From Thermoplasmata archaeon (GTDB taxonomy: Archaea; Thermoplasmatota; Thermoplasmata; Lutacidiplasmatales; UBA184), in the NCBI GenBank assembly GCA_030040035.1, contig JASHUJ010000076.1, positions 1 through 9,303 of the forward strand: DNA of 9,303 nucleotides, in the 5' to 3' direction. The notes under the pieces were generated by a model. That model did no database searches, was not told the origin of the DNA, and saw only the letters and a list, made by a program, of their open reading frames with translations. This document shows positions 1 through 6,649 of the stretch, piece after piece. The first letter of the stretch is position 1. Each line of letters starts with the position of its first letter. Made by a program: the position numbers and the translations under genes.

Positions 1-723
1 CAACCGGAGGAGGTCCTGCTCGTCCTCGACGCGGCGATGGGCCAGACCGCGGGCCGGAGCGCCGAGGCGTTCCACAAGGCGGTCGGTCTCACCGGCGTCA
101 TCCTCACGAAGCTCGATGGCTCGGCGAAAGGCGGCGGCGCCCTCTCGGCCGTCGCGGCGAGCGGGGCGCCGATCCTGTTCATCGGCACGGGCGAGCACTT
201 GGACGAACTCGAGCTGTTCGATCCGACCCGTTTCGTCTCGCGCCTCCTCGGGATGGGCGATATCCAGACGCTGCTCGAGCGGTTCGAGGAGCTCTCGAAC
301 AAGGAGGCAGCCGAGAAGGCCGCCAAGAACCTCATGAGCGGCCACTTCACCCTGCGCGACATGCGGACCCAGCTCGACTCGCTGGGTCAGATGGGACCGG
401 TCTCCAAGATCCTCTCGATGTTCCCGTCGTTCGTCGGTCCGAAGGTCGATCCGAAGACCCTCGACGAGACCCAGGCCCGGCTCCGGCGGTTCCGGGCGAT
501 CATGGACTCGATGACGCCCGAGGAGCTCGACAACCCCCAGCTCCTGAAGGCCGAACGCATCCACCGGGTCGCTCGAGGGAGCGGGCAGAAGACGACGGAG
601 GTGCGCGCGCTGCTCAAGCAGTACGAGACGACCAAGAAGGCGGCGCACGGCCTTGCGTCCAACCGCCGCCTGCGTCGCCAGATGGAGAAGCAGTTCGGCA
701 TGGGCGAGGCTCCGGCCGAGTAG
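1..723 (+). CDS. srp54: Signal recognition particle GTPase SRP54, C-terminal part (5' end outside window)
   Basis: SRP54 binds the SRP RNA and signal sequences of nascent membrane and secreted proteins, and with FtsY delivers ribosomes to the translocon. The frame is open from base 1, and 240 residues are visible. The G-domain end is recognisable: DAAMGQ at fragment residues 10-15, the guanine-specificity motif TKLDG at 36-40, KGGGALS, and the GTGE/ELFDP closing motif near 62-75. The M domain follows (about 105-240), with the SRP-RNA-binding signature RVARGSG at 189-195, where RIARGSG is usual, and the QYETTKKA segment typical of archaeal SRP54. The protein ends soon after that, without a long Met-rich tail. 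About 200 residues (N domain and G1-G3 motifs) should lie upstream of the window. Similarity to archaeal rather than bacterial Ffh is judged from remembered family sequences. It heads a cluster with a DUF1616-like gene 15 nt downstream and pth2 after that. Confidence 0.97.
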   Translation, partial: QPEEVLLVLDAAMGQTAGRSAEAFHKAVGLTGVILTKLDGSAKGGGALSAVAASGAPILFIGTGEHLDELELFDPTRFVSRLLGMGDIQTLLERFEELSNKEAAEKAAKNLMSGHFTLRDMRTQLDSLGQMGPVSKILSMFPSFVGPKVDPKTLDETQARLRRFRAIMDSMTPEELDNPQLLKAERIHRVARGSGQKTTEVRALLKQYETTKKAAHGLASNRRLRRQMEKQFGMGEAPAE

Positions 724-738
724 GTCGCGCGGCGTGCG

Positions 739-1281
739 ATGTCCGGGGCCAACATTCCCGAGGCGCTTGCGGGCTTCCTGCTCCTCTTCTTCGTTCCCGG
801 CTACGCGCTCACCAAGGCGCTCTTCCCCGAGTGGCGCCTTCGCGGTGCGGATTGGATCCGTCGGGCCGTTGAGATCGGGACCCTTTCGTTCGTGCTCAGC
901 GTCGTACTCACGGTCCTGGTCGGCTACGGGCTGTTGGCCGCCGCCCCGGGCGGGTTCCAAGCGTACTGGAGCGATCCGGTCCTCGAGGCGATCCTCGCCG
1001 GGATCGCGGCGATCGGCCTCGCGGCGGCGTGGGGACGGGGCGCGTTCGCGCGGACGCCGCCGGCGGGTCCCCGGCCCGAGGGTCCCCCGCCTGAGGACGG
1101 CGCGTGGGATCTGTCCCGTGAGCTGGACCGGCTGGAAGCCGAAGCGCGCCGGGTGCGGCACCGACTACGGACGGAGGTGCGCGACCCCGCCGAACGAGAT
1201 CGTCTGACGGCGCGCCTCGAAGAGATCCGATCGGAAACGCTCGAGATCGCCCGACGCCGGGAGGCCGAGTATGCCGAGTGA
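739..1281 (+). CDS. DUF1616-like membrane protein with C-terminal coiled coil
   Basis: A 180-residue protein of unknown function. Three hydrophobic helices are predicted at about 8-29, 43-67 and 81-98. The first contains FFVPGYALTKALFP and the second starts RRAVEIGTLSFVLSV, which match the 'F-PGYAL--ALFP ... ER-ALS-GLSL' pattern I associate with the DUF1616 family. A Pro/Gly-rich linker (about 105-119) leads to a highly charged Glu/Arg heptad-like helix (about 123-180), likely a cytoplasmic coiled coil. DUF1616 proteins are usually longer, so this looks like the N-terminal half of the family joined to a coiled-coil tail. It starts 15 nt after srp54 with only a weak AGGTC-like ribosome site, and its end overlaps pth2 by 11 bp, so it is probably co-transcribed with both. 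Existence as a gene is secure; the family assignment is moderate. Confidence 0.85.
   Translation: MSGANIPEALAGFLLLFFVPGYALTKALFPEWRLRGADWIRRAVEIGTLSFVLSVVLTVLVGYGLLAAAPGGFQAYWSDPVLEAILAGIAAIGLAAAWGRGAFARTPPAGPRPEGPPPEDGAWDLSRELDRLEAEARRVRHRLRTEVRDPAERDRLTARLEEIRSETLEIARRREAEYAE
1260..1264 (+). promoter_or_regulatory. Shine-Dalgarno site for pth2 (GGAGG)
   Basis: GGAGG lies inside the 3' end of the upstream membrane-protein gene, six bases before the ATG at 1271. It supports that start over the internal ATG at 1316, which would shorten Pth2 by 15 residues and has no comparable site in front of it. Confidence 0.6.
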
Positions 1282-1657
1282 CCGACGATCCCGGGCGCCG
1301 CCCGGCGAGTACAAGATGGTCCTCGTCGTGCGCGGGGAGATCCGACTGACCGCCGGGAAGGCGGCCGTCCAGGTCGCCCACGCCGCGGTCCTGCTGGTCG
1401 AACAAGCGATCGATCGTGGCCGACCCGAGCTCGATCCGTGGCGAGCCCAGGGGCAAAAGAAGATCGCGCTCGTCGCCCCCACCCTGGCGGACCTGCAGCA
1501 GATCGAACGACACGCCCGTGGCGTCGGGATCCTCACGGCGATGGTCCAGGACGCGGGCCTCACCGAAGTCGCTCCCGGGACCGTGACCTGCCTCGGCCTC
1601 GGCCCCGCTCTCACCGGCGAGCTGGATCCGCTCACGGGCACGCTGCCTCTCCTGTGA
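1271..1657 (+). CDS. pth2: Peptidyl-tRNA hydrolase, Pth2 type
   Basis: Pth2 cleaves the ester bond of peptidyl-tRNAs released prematurely from ribosomes, recycling tRNA in the cytoplasm. Archaea and eukaryotes use this fold, unrelated to bacterial Pth. The 128-residue protein shows the family's motifs in order: a first strand MVLVVRGEI (16-24), the GKAAVQVAHA helix (29-38, usual form GK-AAQ-AHA), GQKK (61-64), and the QDAGLTE...PGTVTCLGLGP block (93-112) with Asp94. It ends in the usual 'LTG-L-LL' tail. Length is slightly above the usual 115-120 because of about 15 basic N-terminal residues; the ATG at 1316 is the alternative start. The upstream gene overlaps it by 11 bp, which suggests translational coupling. 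Linkage to srp54 joins two ribosome-associated functions. Confidence 0.96.
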   Translation: MPSDRRSRAPPGEYKMVLVVRGEIRLTAGKAAVQVAHAAVLLVEQAIDRGRPELDPWRAQGQKKIALVAPTLADLQQIERHARGVGILTAMVQDAGLTEVAPGTVTCLGLGPALTGELDPLTGTLPLL

Positions 1658-1728
1658 ACGCGACGCCGATCGAAACGGTCCCCGCGCGGCGCGACCGGTA
1701 GGCTCGAGAACGGCAGCAAGCCTCGCCG

Positions 1729-1743
1729 GGAGAAGCCTATTTA
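1729..1743 (+). promoter_or_regulatory. Archaeal promoter (BRE + TATA) for the leaderless gene at 1768
   Basis: A purine-rich BRE-like stretch GGGAGAAG is followed by TATTTA (1738-1743). The centre of the TATA-like element is about 27 nt before the GTG at 1768, which is the normal archaeal TATA-to-transcription-start distance. With no ribosome binding site in front of that GTG, the transcript very likely begins at the start codon. The A/T-rich hexamer stands out against very GC-rich surroundings. The 110-base gap between pth2 and this gene shows nothing else; no T-rich terminator is apparent. Confidence 0.6.
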
Positions 1744-1767
1744 CTCGGCCCCCACCCTCGGTCGATA

Positions 1768-2409
1768 GTGCGCCTCGGCCTCGTCGTCGTCGGGCTTGCG
1801 TTCGTTGTGGTCGGCGCCGGTCTCGTCGTGACGTTCTTTGTCTTCTCCTCTGGGGTCCCCCCCGGCGGCCTGACGCGATCGATCAGCGCGGTGCAGATGA
1901 GTCCGAACTCGACGCAAGTCTGGACCCTCGCGACGGTCTCCACCGACCACGGAACGTTGACGCTCGACTGGAGCTCGAGCGGGCCGTCGAACGTCGCGCT
2001 TGCCCGGGCCGCCGCATGCCCATCCTCCTCCGGGCTCTGTCCGGTCAGCCCGGCGTTGGTCGTCTGGGATGCCAACAGCTCCGGGTCCTGGAAGAGCTCG
2101 GGTGGCGTGAGCTCCGCGTACTTCCTGACGGCGACCAGTCGTTCGTCCAACGCGGTCAACCTGAACGCCACGCTTTCGGAGTCGTACCCGGGAACCGCGT
2201 TCGGCCTGGGCTCTCCCGAGCTGATCCTCCTCACCATCGGCTGCGTGCTCCTCCTGGGAACCGGCGCGGTCGGAGTGTTCCTGGGCCTGTTCCTACCGGG
2301 GGGAGTGTACCAACCCGCGCCCCGTCCTCACCGACGGGTCGAGATCTACGGCGACCTCGAGGAGGAGCCCAATGAGCTCGAGGAGGATCCGCTCGACGGA
2401 CCCGAGTGA
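1768..2409 (+). CDS. Putative surface-exposed membrane protein, function unknown
   Basis: I do not recognise this 213-residue protein. It has an N-terminal hydrophobic segment (3-27), either a signal anchor or an uncleaved signal peptide, and a Ser/Thr/Asn-rich domain (about 28-148) likely outside the cell. A second membrane helix (151-176) is followed by a short, very acidic tail (about 190-213, rich in Glu and Asp). The outer domain contains two cysteines seven residues apart (84 and 91), which may form a disulfide, and three N-glycosylation sequons (Asn47, Asn103, Asn133). The start is GTG, chosen because it sits about 27 nt after a TATA-like box and keeps the hydrophobic segment at the N-terminus. 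It is apparently its own leaderless unit, 152 bases before the peptide-transporter operon. It is too small and has the wrong architecture to be the missing substrate-binding protein. Confidence 0.85.
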   Translation: MRLGLVVVGLAFVVVGAGLVVTFFVFSSGVPPGGLTRSISAVQMSPNSTQVWTLATVSTDHGTLTLDWSSSGPSNVALARAAACPSSSGLCPVSPALVVWDANSSGSWKSSGGVSSAYFLTATSRSSNAVNLNATLSESYPGTAFGLGSPELILLTIGCVLLLGTGAVGVFLGLFLPGGVYQPAPRPHRRVEIYGDLEEEPNELEEDPLDGPE

Positions 2410-2483
2410 GTCGTGGTTCGCTCGCGGCCCGGGGCACCGTCCGACGGCCGCGACCGACCGCGATTGCCCTCTGGGCCATTTGG

Positions 2484-2503
2484 AATTCTTATATCCATAT
2501 ATA
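2484..2503 (+). promoter_or_regulatory. Promoter of the dpp operon (BRE-like AA, tandem TATA elements)
   Basis: In a GC-rich gap, an AT-rich island holds two TATA-like elements: TTATAT (2489-2494) and ATATATA (2497-2503). AA at 2484-2485 could be the BRE. Placing the start about 26 nt after the first TATA centre gives a 5' end near 2517-2519 and a leader of about 44 nt before dppB. The second element would give a start near 2526. Which element is used cannot be settled from sequence. The 2410-2483 stretch before it shows no recognisable element. Confidence 0.65.
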
Positions 2504-2521
2504 CCCGAATCATGTCAGACG

Positions 2522-2542
2522 GTCGGGGGGGTGGCCCCCGGC
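2522..2542 (+). promoter_or_regulatory. GC-rich hairpin in the dppB 5' leader
   Basis: Bases 2522-2529 can pair with 2535-2542 to form an 8-bp stem (seven G-C pairs and one G-T wobble) around a five-base GGTGG loop. It falls a few bases from the predicted 5' end of the operon transcript and abuts the Shine-Dalgarno site. It may protect the 5' end, or tune translation or antitermination. No known riboswitch class was recognised. Confidence 0.45.
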
Positions 2543-2549
2543 GGGAGGT
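2543..2549 (+). promoter_or_regulatory. Shine-Dalgarno site for dppB (GGGAGGT)
   Basis: GGGAGGT matches the anti-Shine-Dalgarno end of 16S rRNA. It is 12 bases before the ATG at 2562 and 18 before a second in-frame ATG at 2568, so the spacing favours the first. It marks dppB as a leadered gene, unlike the leaderless genes at 1768 and 7962. Confidence 0.6.
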
Positions 2550-2561
2550 CCGTAACGTCCG

Positions 2562-3812
2562 ATGAGGATGTGGATCTATATCGTCCGACGGATCGCGCTC
2601 CTCGTCCCGGTCCTGATCGGAGTGATGACCATCACCTTCGTGCTGGTCTCCACGATCCCCACCTCGGAACGGATCGCCTCGTACTACCCCGCCAACCCCC
2701 GCAGCAACCCCAGCTCGCCCACGATCGAATGCCCCAACAACCCCGCGCAACAGTGCCCGAACCCCGCGTACAAGATCGCGGTCAACGCGCTCAAACTCAA
2801 CCAACCGATTCCCGTCCAATGGGGCTACTACATGTACAACGCCTTCACGTTCCACTGGGGTTACGTCAGCCAGACGAGCACGGTGGGCAAAGGCTACTCC
2901 GGTCTGCCGCCCCTCAAGGGCCTGCCCGTCACCAACGTGCTCGCGGCCTTCCTGCCCTACACGCTCGAGCTCGCGCTGCTCTCCCTCTTCTTCGTCCTGA
3001 TCATCTCGATCCCGCTCGGGAACCTCTCCGCGGTCAACCGTAACCGGCCCATCGACCAGGGCGCCCGCGTTCTCTCCTTCTCGGGCTACGCCTTGCCGGC
3101 GTTCATCTTAGGCTCCCTTGTCCTCATGGCCGCCGCGCTCTGGCTCGCCGGCGGAAGTTCGACCTCCCCCATCTGCCCCAACTCGACCGCGTTCAACGAA
3201 TTCTACGGATCCTGGCCGGCCATCTCCCCCACCACCGAGAGCACGTGCTGGTTATGGGGGCCTAAATCCGGACTCACGGTCTACGGCTACCCCACCTGGC
3301 TCATCAACGGCTACCAGTCGACGCCCACCGGATTCCCGACGATCGACGCCCTCATCCACGGCAACGGTTGGCTCGCGCTCGACACTCTCGCCCGCATCAT
3401 CCTGCCCGCGCTCGTGATCGCGTACGGGACGATCGCGCTGCTCCTGCGGTTCGTCCGCAACTCCATGCTCGAGGTCATGAACCTCGATTTCGTCCGCACC
3501 GCCCGCGCGAAGGGACTGCCCGAGTCGGTGGTGATCAAGAAGCACGCGGGGCGCAACTCGCTCAACGTCACGATCACGGTCCTGGGGCTCACGTTCGCCT
3601 TCTTCCTCTCCGGGTTCCCGATCATCGAGTCGGTGTTCAACCTCTACGGAGTCGGCCGGATCTTCGCGTTCTCGCTCGTCCAGTCCGGCGGTACCTTCGA
3701 CTTCGGCCTCATCTTCGGCACCACCATCCTCTTCACCTACCTCGTCGTCGCCGCCAACATCATCGTGGACATCCTGTACGCCTACCTCGATCCTCGTGTC
3801 CGGCTGGGGTGA
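2562..3812 (+). CDS. dppB: Dipeptide/oligopeptide ABC transporter permease, DppB type
   Basis: One of the two channel-forming subunits of a peptide-type ABC importer in the cytoplasmic membrane. The N-terminus has the family pattern RRIALLVPVLIGVMTITFVL (first helix about 9-31). Further helices lie near 131-152, 172-197, 279-297, 335-357 and 385-408. The ATPase-contacting EAA loop is clear at about 310-335: FVRTARAKGLP, then KKHAGRNSLN. The C-terminus YLDPRVRLG is typical. At 416 residues it is longer than the usual 305-340. The extra length lies in the first external loop (about 32-125) and in a second loop (about 198-275) that contains PTGFPTIDALIHG at 255-267. All four cysteines (57, 65, 205, 229) are in these two loops, paired in a way that suggests disulfides. 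The real substrate (dipeptide, oligopeptide, sugar or other) cannot be read from the permease. Confidence 0.95.
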   Translation: MRMWIYIVRRIALLVPVLIGVMTITFVLVSTIPTSERIASYYPANPRSNPSSPTIECPNNPAQQCPNPAYKIAVNALKLNQPIPVQWGYYMYNAFTFHWGYVSQTSTVGKGYSGLPPLKGLPVTNVLAAFLPYTLELALLSLFFVLIISIPLGNLSAVNRNRPIDQGARVLSFSGYALPAFILGSLVLMAAALWLAGGSSTSPICPNSTAFNEFYGSWPAISPTTESTCWLWGPKSGLTVYGYPTWLINGYQSTPTGFPTIDALIHGNGWLALDTLARIILPALVIAYGTIALLLRFVRNSMLEVMNLDFVRTARAKGLPESVVIKKHAGRNSLNVTITVLGLTFAFFLSGFPIIESVFNLYGVGRIFAFSLVQSGGTFDFGLIFGTTILFTYLVVAANIIVDILYAYLDPRVRLG

Positions 3813-3814
3813 TC
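3808..3814 (+). promoter_or_regulatory. Shine-Dalgarno site for dppC (GGTGATC), overlapping the dppB stop
   Basis: GGTGATC complements the conserved GAUCACC at the 3' end of archaeal 16S rRNA. It includes the TGA stop of dppB and lies ten bases before the dppC ATG at 3825. Ribosomes ending dppB would be positioned to restart on dppC. Confidence 0.6.
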
Positions 3815-3824
3815 AATCTCGAGC

Positions 3825-5018
3825 ATGTCCGTAAGTCAACCCCTCGCTGGCACTCCCGTGTCCCCGGAGCCCACCGAGGAGGCGGCGCCGAAGAGCGCGG
3901 GCCCTCAGGAGCGGGGCCGCTGGGCCGCGCGCTTCGCCGACATGAAGCGCACCTGGTACTTCTTCCGACGGAACACGCTCGCGGTCATCGGCCTTGGGAT
4001 CCTTCTGTTCTTCGCGGCGATTTTCATCTACGGCTACGTCTACCCGGCCCCGTCCACTTCCTCGATCAACTACTGTGCCACCGACGGACCCCCGCCGGGT
4101 CTCTGCGCGCCCGGTCAGCCCACGGTCTGCACGTACCCGCAGGGCACGAGCTCGCCCGGGCCCGGCTGCTACGTGACGCCCGCTGATTTCAACAATTTCA
4201 TCGCCCCGACCGTGTCGTTCCATCCGTTATCGCTGGGACCGCTGCCCATGGGGTCACTCGTCTCCCCGGCCGCCGGCGGCACGGCCGTCGATCAAGGGCA
4301 CTTCTTCAACCTGTACGACCTGCTCCTCAAGGGCACGGACTGGTCGATCTCGATCTCCGTCGCGATCGTCTTCTCGGGCGCCCTGATCGGCCTCGTGTTC
4401 GGCGCCATGGCGGGCTACTTCGGTGGCCTGATCGACGAGGTCCTGATGCGGCTCACCGACGTTTTCCTCTCGATCCCCGGAATCCTCTTGATCATCGTCA
4501 TCGTGATCGCCGGCCGCGAGGCGGGTATAGGAGGGTTCACGGACGACGTCACGCTCGTCACGGCCGCGTTCATCGTGACGTGGTGGCCCACCTACACGCG
4601 CATCGTACGGAGCCAGTCCCTGGTCGTCCGCGAGCAGAAGTACGTCGAGGCGGCGCGGGCGAGCGGCGCGAGCAACTCGCGGATCCTGCGCAAACACGTG
4701 ATCCCGAACAGCGTGTTTCCCGTGTTCATCCAGATGTCCCTCGACGTCGGGACGGTCCCGCTGACCCTCGCCGCGATCGCCTATCTCGGCTTCATCATCT
4801 TCCCCTCCCAGCTCATTCCCGAGTGGGGGAGCATCGCGGCCGCGGCGACCGAAGTGATCCCTTCGCTCTTCCAGTACTGCGCTACCGTGACCTCCTCGTG
4901 CGTCATCCCTTGGTGGCAGATCCTCTTCCCGGGGATCGCCCTCTTCCTGTTCGCGATCAGTGTGAACCTCCTCGCCGACGGCCTACGGGACGCGCTCGAT
5001 CCCCGCCTTCGGAGGTAG
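3825..5018 (+). CDS. dppC: Dipeptide/oligopeptide ABC transporter permease, DppC type
   Basis: Second channel subunit, partner of DppB. A Pro/Glu-rich cytoplasmic N-terminus (1-40) precedes the first helix (about 51-72, RRNTLAVIGLGILLFFAAIF), as in the DppC/OppC N-terminal domain. A long external loop follows (about 73-165). The transport core begins with TDWSISISVAIVFSGALIGL (171-190) and contains FGAMAGYFGGLIDEVLMRLTD. The EAA loop is VEAARASGASNSRILRKHVIPN (about 274-295). The C-terminus NLLADGLRDALDPRLRR is a textbook DppC ending. At 397 residues it exceeds the usual 280-330. The difference is mainly the first loop, with cysteines at 84, 94, 102 and 115, plus a smaller insertion near 343-362 with Cys352 and Cys359. 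All six cysteines are predicted outside the cell. It starts 12 nt after dppB and ends one base before dppD. Confidence 0.95.
   Translation: MSVSQPLAGTPVSPEPTEEAAPKSAGPQERGRWAARFADMKRTWYFFRRNTLAVIGLGILLFFAAIFIYGYVYPAPSTSSINYCATDGPPPGLCAPGQPTVCTYPQGTSSPGPGCYVTPADFNNFIAPTVSFHPLSLGPLPMGSLVSPAAGGTAVDQGHFFNLYDLLLKGTDWSISISVAIVFSGALIGLVFGAMAGYFGGLIDEVLMRLTDVFLSIPGILLIIVIVIAGREAGIGGFTDDVTLVTAAFIVTWWPTYTRIVRSQSLVVREQKYVEAARASGASNSRILRKHVIPNSVFPVFIQMSLDVGTVPLTLAAIAYLGFIIFPSQLIPEWGSIAAAATEVIPSLFQYCATVTSSCVIPWWQILFPGIALFLFAISVNLLADGLRDALDPRLRR
5011..5016 (+). promoter_or_regulatory. Shine-Dalgarno site for dppD (GGAGGT), overlapping the dppC end
   Basis: GGAGGT ends on the first base of the dppC TAG stop and lies only 3-4 bases before the TTG at 5020. 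The close spacing is tight, but no better in-frame start with a ribosome site is visible until well into the protein. It supports the unusual TTG start and translational coupling with dppC. Confidence 0.5.
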
Positions 5019-5019
5019 A

Positions 5020-6645
5020 TTGGTCGCGACGGCACTATCCTCGTCGGTCGTCTCCGTACCTGAGTCTGCCGAGGCCGAAAGCCCCCACATCGAAGTGCCG
5101 TCCGAGCCGTCGGGAACGACGACGCGCGCGCCCGTCGTGCTCGACGTGCGGGGTCTGACCACGTACTTCTACACGTACGACGGCGTAGTGCAGGCGCTCG
5201 AAGGCGTCTCGTTCAAGCTGCGCCGGGGCGAGACCCTGGGCCTCGTCGGTGAGACCGGCTGCGGCAAGTCGGTCACCGCGTTCTCGATCACCCGGCTCGT
5301 CCAGGAGCCGCCGGGACGGGTCGTCGGCGGGAAGGTCCTGTTCCGCGGCGCGAACCTGCTCTGGGGCCTCGACGAGGAAGCGACGTTCAAGCCGATCAAG
5401 GGGTCCGACCGCGTCAAGGTCCGCCGGCGCTTCCGCAAGATCAAGGCCTCGCACGACCGGCTCGCCTCGATCCGCGGCGGGGGGATCGCGATGATCTTCC
5501 AGGAGCCGGGCCAGGCGATGAATCCGGTCTTCTCGATCTCGGATCAGGTCGGCGAGGTCGTGCTCCTGCACCGGGCGATCGAGCTCATCGATGGCTTGCT
5601 CGCCGCGACGCCCGACGCGCCCGGGGTGGCGCCGGCGATCGAGCAGCTCGTCGCCGCCGCCCGCGACGGGGATCCGACCGCGATCACCGCGGCCGCCGCG
5701 GAGGTGGGCCGCGCGGCCAACGTCTCCTCGTTCGGCACCGAAGCCCACTACCTCGCGAAGGACGCCACGCCCGATACGTGGGATCGCCTCGCGCAGGATC
5801 TCGAGCATCGGTTGCGCCGGCTGCGTCTCGCACCGAGCCAGCGGGCGTACCTCCGCAACCGCCGTCACCTCGCCGAGGCGGAGCAGAAGCTCCGCGGGGT
5901 CTACCTGGAGGAGATGCGCCGCGGCGAGTCCCATCCCCGCGACCGGCGCCGGGCCCTGGCCGCGCGACGGCGGGCCCGGATCTCAGGCATGCGGTTCATC
6001 CTGCCGGGCATCAAGCGGCGGGCCAGCAAGCCGGTCCGTGAGGAGACGTTCTGGCGCGTCGTCCAGGCCCTCGAAGGGGTCCGGATCGCGAACCCGGTCC
6101 AGGTCGCGAAGGGGTTCCCGCACGAGCTCTCGGGCGGGATGCTCCAGCGCGTGATGATCGCGATGGCCCTCGTGGGCAATCCCGACATCCTGCTCGCGGA
6201 CGAGCCGACGACCGCGCTCGACGTCACGATCCAAGCGCAGATCCTCGAGCTGATGCGCGACCTGCGGCACCGCGTCGGCACGGCGATCCTCCTGATCACG
6301 CACGACCTCGCTGTGATCGCGGAGGTCGCGGACCGCGTGGCGGTGATGTACGCGGGCCAGATCGTCGAGACCGCCGCGGTGAAGGAGGTCTTCAGCCGCC
6401 CGCTCCACCCGTACGCCCAGGGACTGCTCGCCTCGATCCCGCGGTTCGATCAGCCGACGAAGAAGCTCACGTCCATCTACGGCTCGGTCCCGAACCTGAT
6501 CCACCCGCCCTCGGGCTGCCGGTTCCATCCGAGGTGCCCCTACGCGATGCCGGTCTGCCGGGAGACCCGACCGACGCTCACGGACGAAGGGAACGGTCAC
6601 CACGTCGCCTGCTTCCTCTATAACGGTCCGAAGGTCGTCGAGTAG
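5020..6645 (+). CDS. dppD: Dipeptide/oligopeptide ABC transporter ATPase, DppD type, with large internal insertion
   Basis: One of two ATPases powering the importer, on the cytoplasmic face. Motifs in order: Walker A GETGCGKS (77-84), Q-loop MIFQEP (Gln161), ABC signature LSGGMLQR (370-377, where LSGGMRQR is common), Walker B ILLADEP (390-396, Glu395 catalytic) and H-loop His428. The C-terminal oligopeptide-transporter domain has PNLIHPPSGCRFHPRCPYA with Cys500, 506, 513 and 531, the four-cysteine set linked to an Fe-S cluster in DppD relatives. At 541 residues it is far longer than the usual 320-340. It has a low-complexity N-terminal extension (1-38), about 25 extra residues at 112-145, and about 165 extra residues between the Q-loop and the signature (about 182-345). 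That insert is Ala-rich then strongly Arg/Glu-rich and helical. The reading frame is open throughout, so the insertion is not a frameshift artefact. The start is TTG. Confidence 0.95.
   Translation: MVATALSSSVVSVPESAEAESPHIEVPSEPSGTTTRAPVVLDVRGLTTYFYTYDGVVQALEGVSFKLRRGETLGLVGETGCGKSVTAFSITRLVQEPPGRVVGGKVLFRGANLLWGLDEEATFKPIKGSDRVKVRRRFRKIKASHDRLASIRGGGIAMIFQEPGQAMNPVFSISDQVGEVVLLHRAIELIDGLLAATPDAPGVAPAIEQLVAAARDGDPTAITAAAAEVGRAANVSSFGTEAHYLAKDATPDTWDRLAQDLEHRLRRLRLAPSQRAYLRNRRHLAEAEQKLRGVYLEEMRRGESHPRDRRRALAARRRARISGMRFILPGIKRRASKPVREETFWRVVQALEGVRIANPVQVAKGFPHELSGGMLQRVMIAMALVGNPDILLADEPTTALDVTIQAQILELMRDLRHRVGTAILLITHDLAVIAEVADRVAVMYAGQIVETAAVKEVFSRPLHPYAQGLLASIPRFDQPTKKLTSIYGSVPNLIHPPSGCRFHPRCPYAMPVCRETRPTLTDEGNGHHVACFLYNGPKVVE
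6619..6623 (+). promoter_or_regulatory. Possible internal TATA box (TATAA) before dppF
   Basis: TATAA sits inside the last codons of dppD (a Tyr-Asn pair written TAT AAC). Its centre is about 28 nt before the dppF ATG at 6650, the same geometry as the two leaderless genes in this window. dppF has no convincing ribosome binding site. No BRE-like AA is visible upstream, so this is only a candidate. Confidence 0.3.
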
Positions 6646-6649
6646 CCCC

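Noticed and set aside
1271..1657. Alternative start of pth2 at the ATG at 1316.
   Set aside because: The ATG at 1271 has GGAGG six bases upstream, while 1316 has no such site. It cannot be excluded fully because the first 15 residues are not part of the conserved domain.
2512..2565. A 17-codon open frame starting ATG at 2512 whose stop overlaps the dppB ATG as ATGA, possible leader peptide.
   Set aside because: The best BRE/TATA placement puts the transcript start near 2517-2519, after this ATG, and it has no ribosome site of its own. Its Arg/Gly content is what any GC-rich frame gives.
5035..5934. A 299-codon minus-strand open frame opposite dppD.
   Set aside because: Antisense shadow in GC-rich DNA; it covers the Walker A region of a clear ATPase gene.
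5563..6054. Possibility that the DppD insertion is a mobile element, intein or frameshift.
   Set aside because: No intein splice motifs (Cys/Ser start, His-Asn end), no terminal repeats, and the frame and base composition continue unbroken across it.
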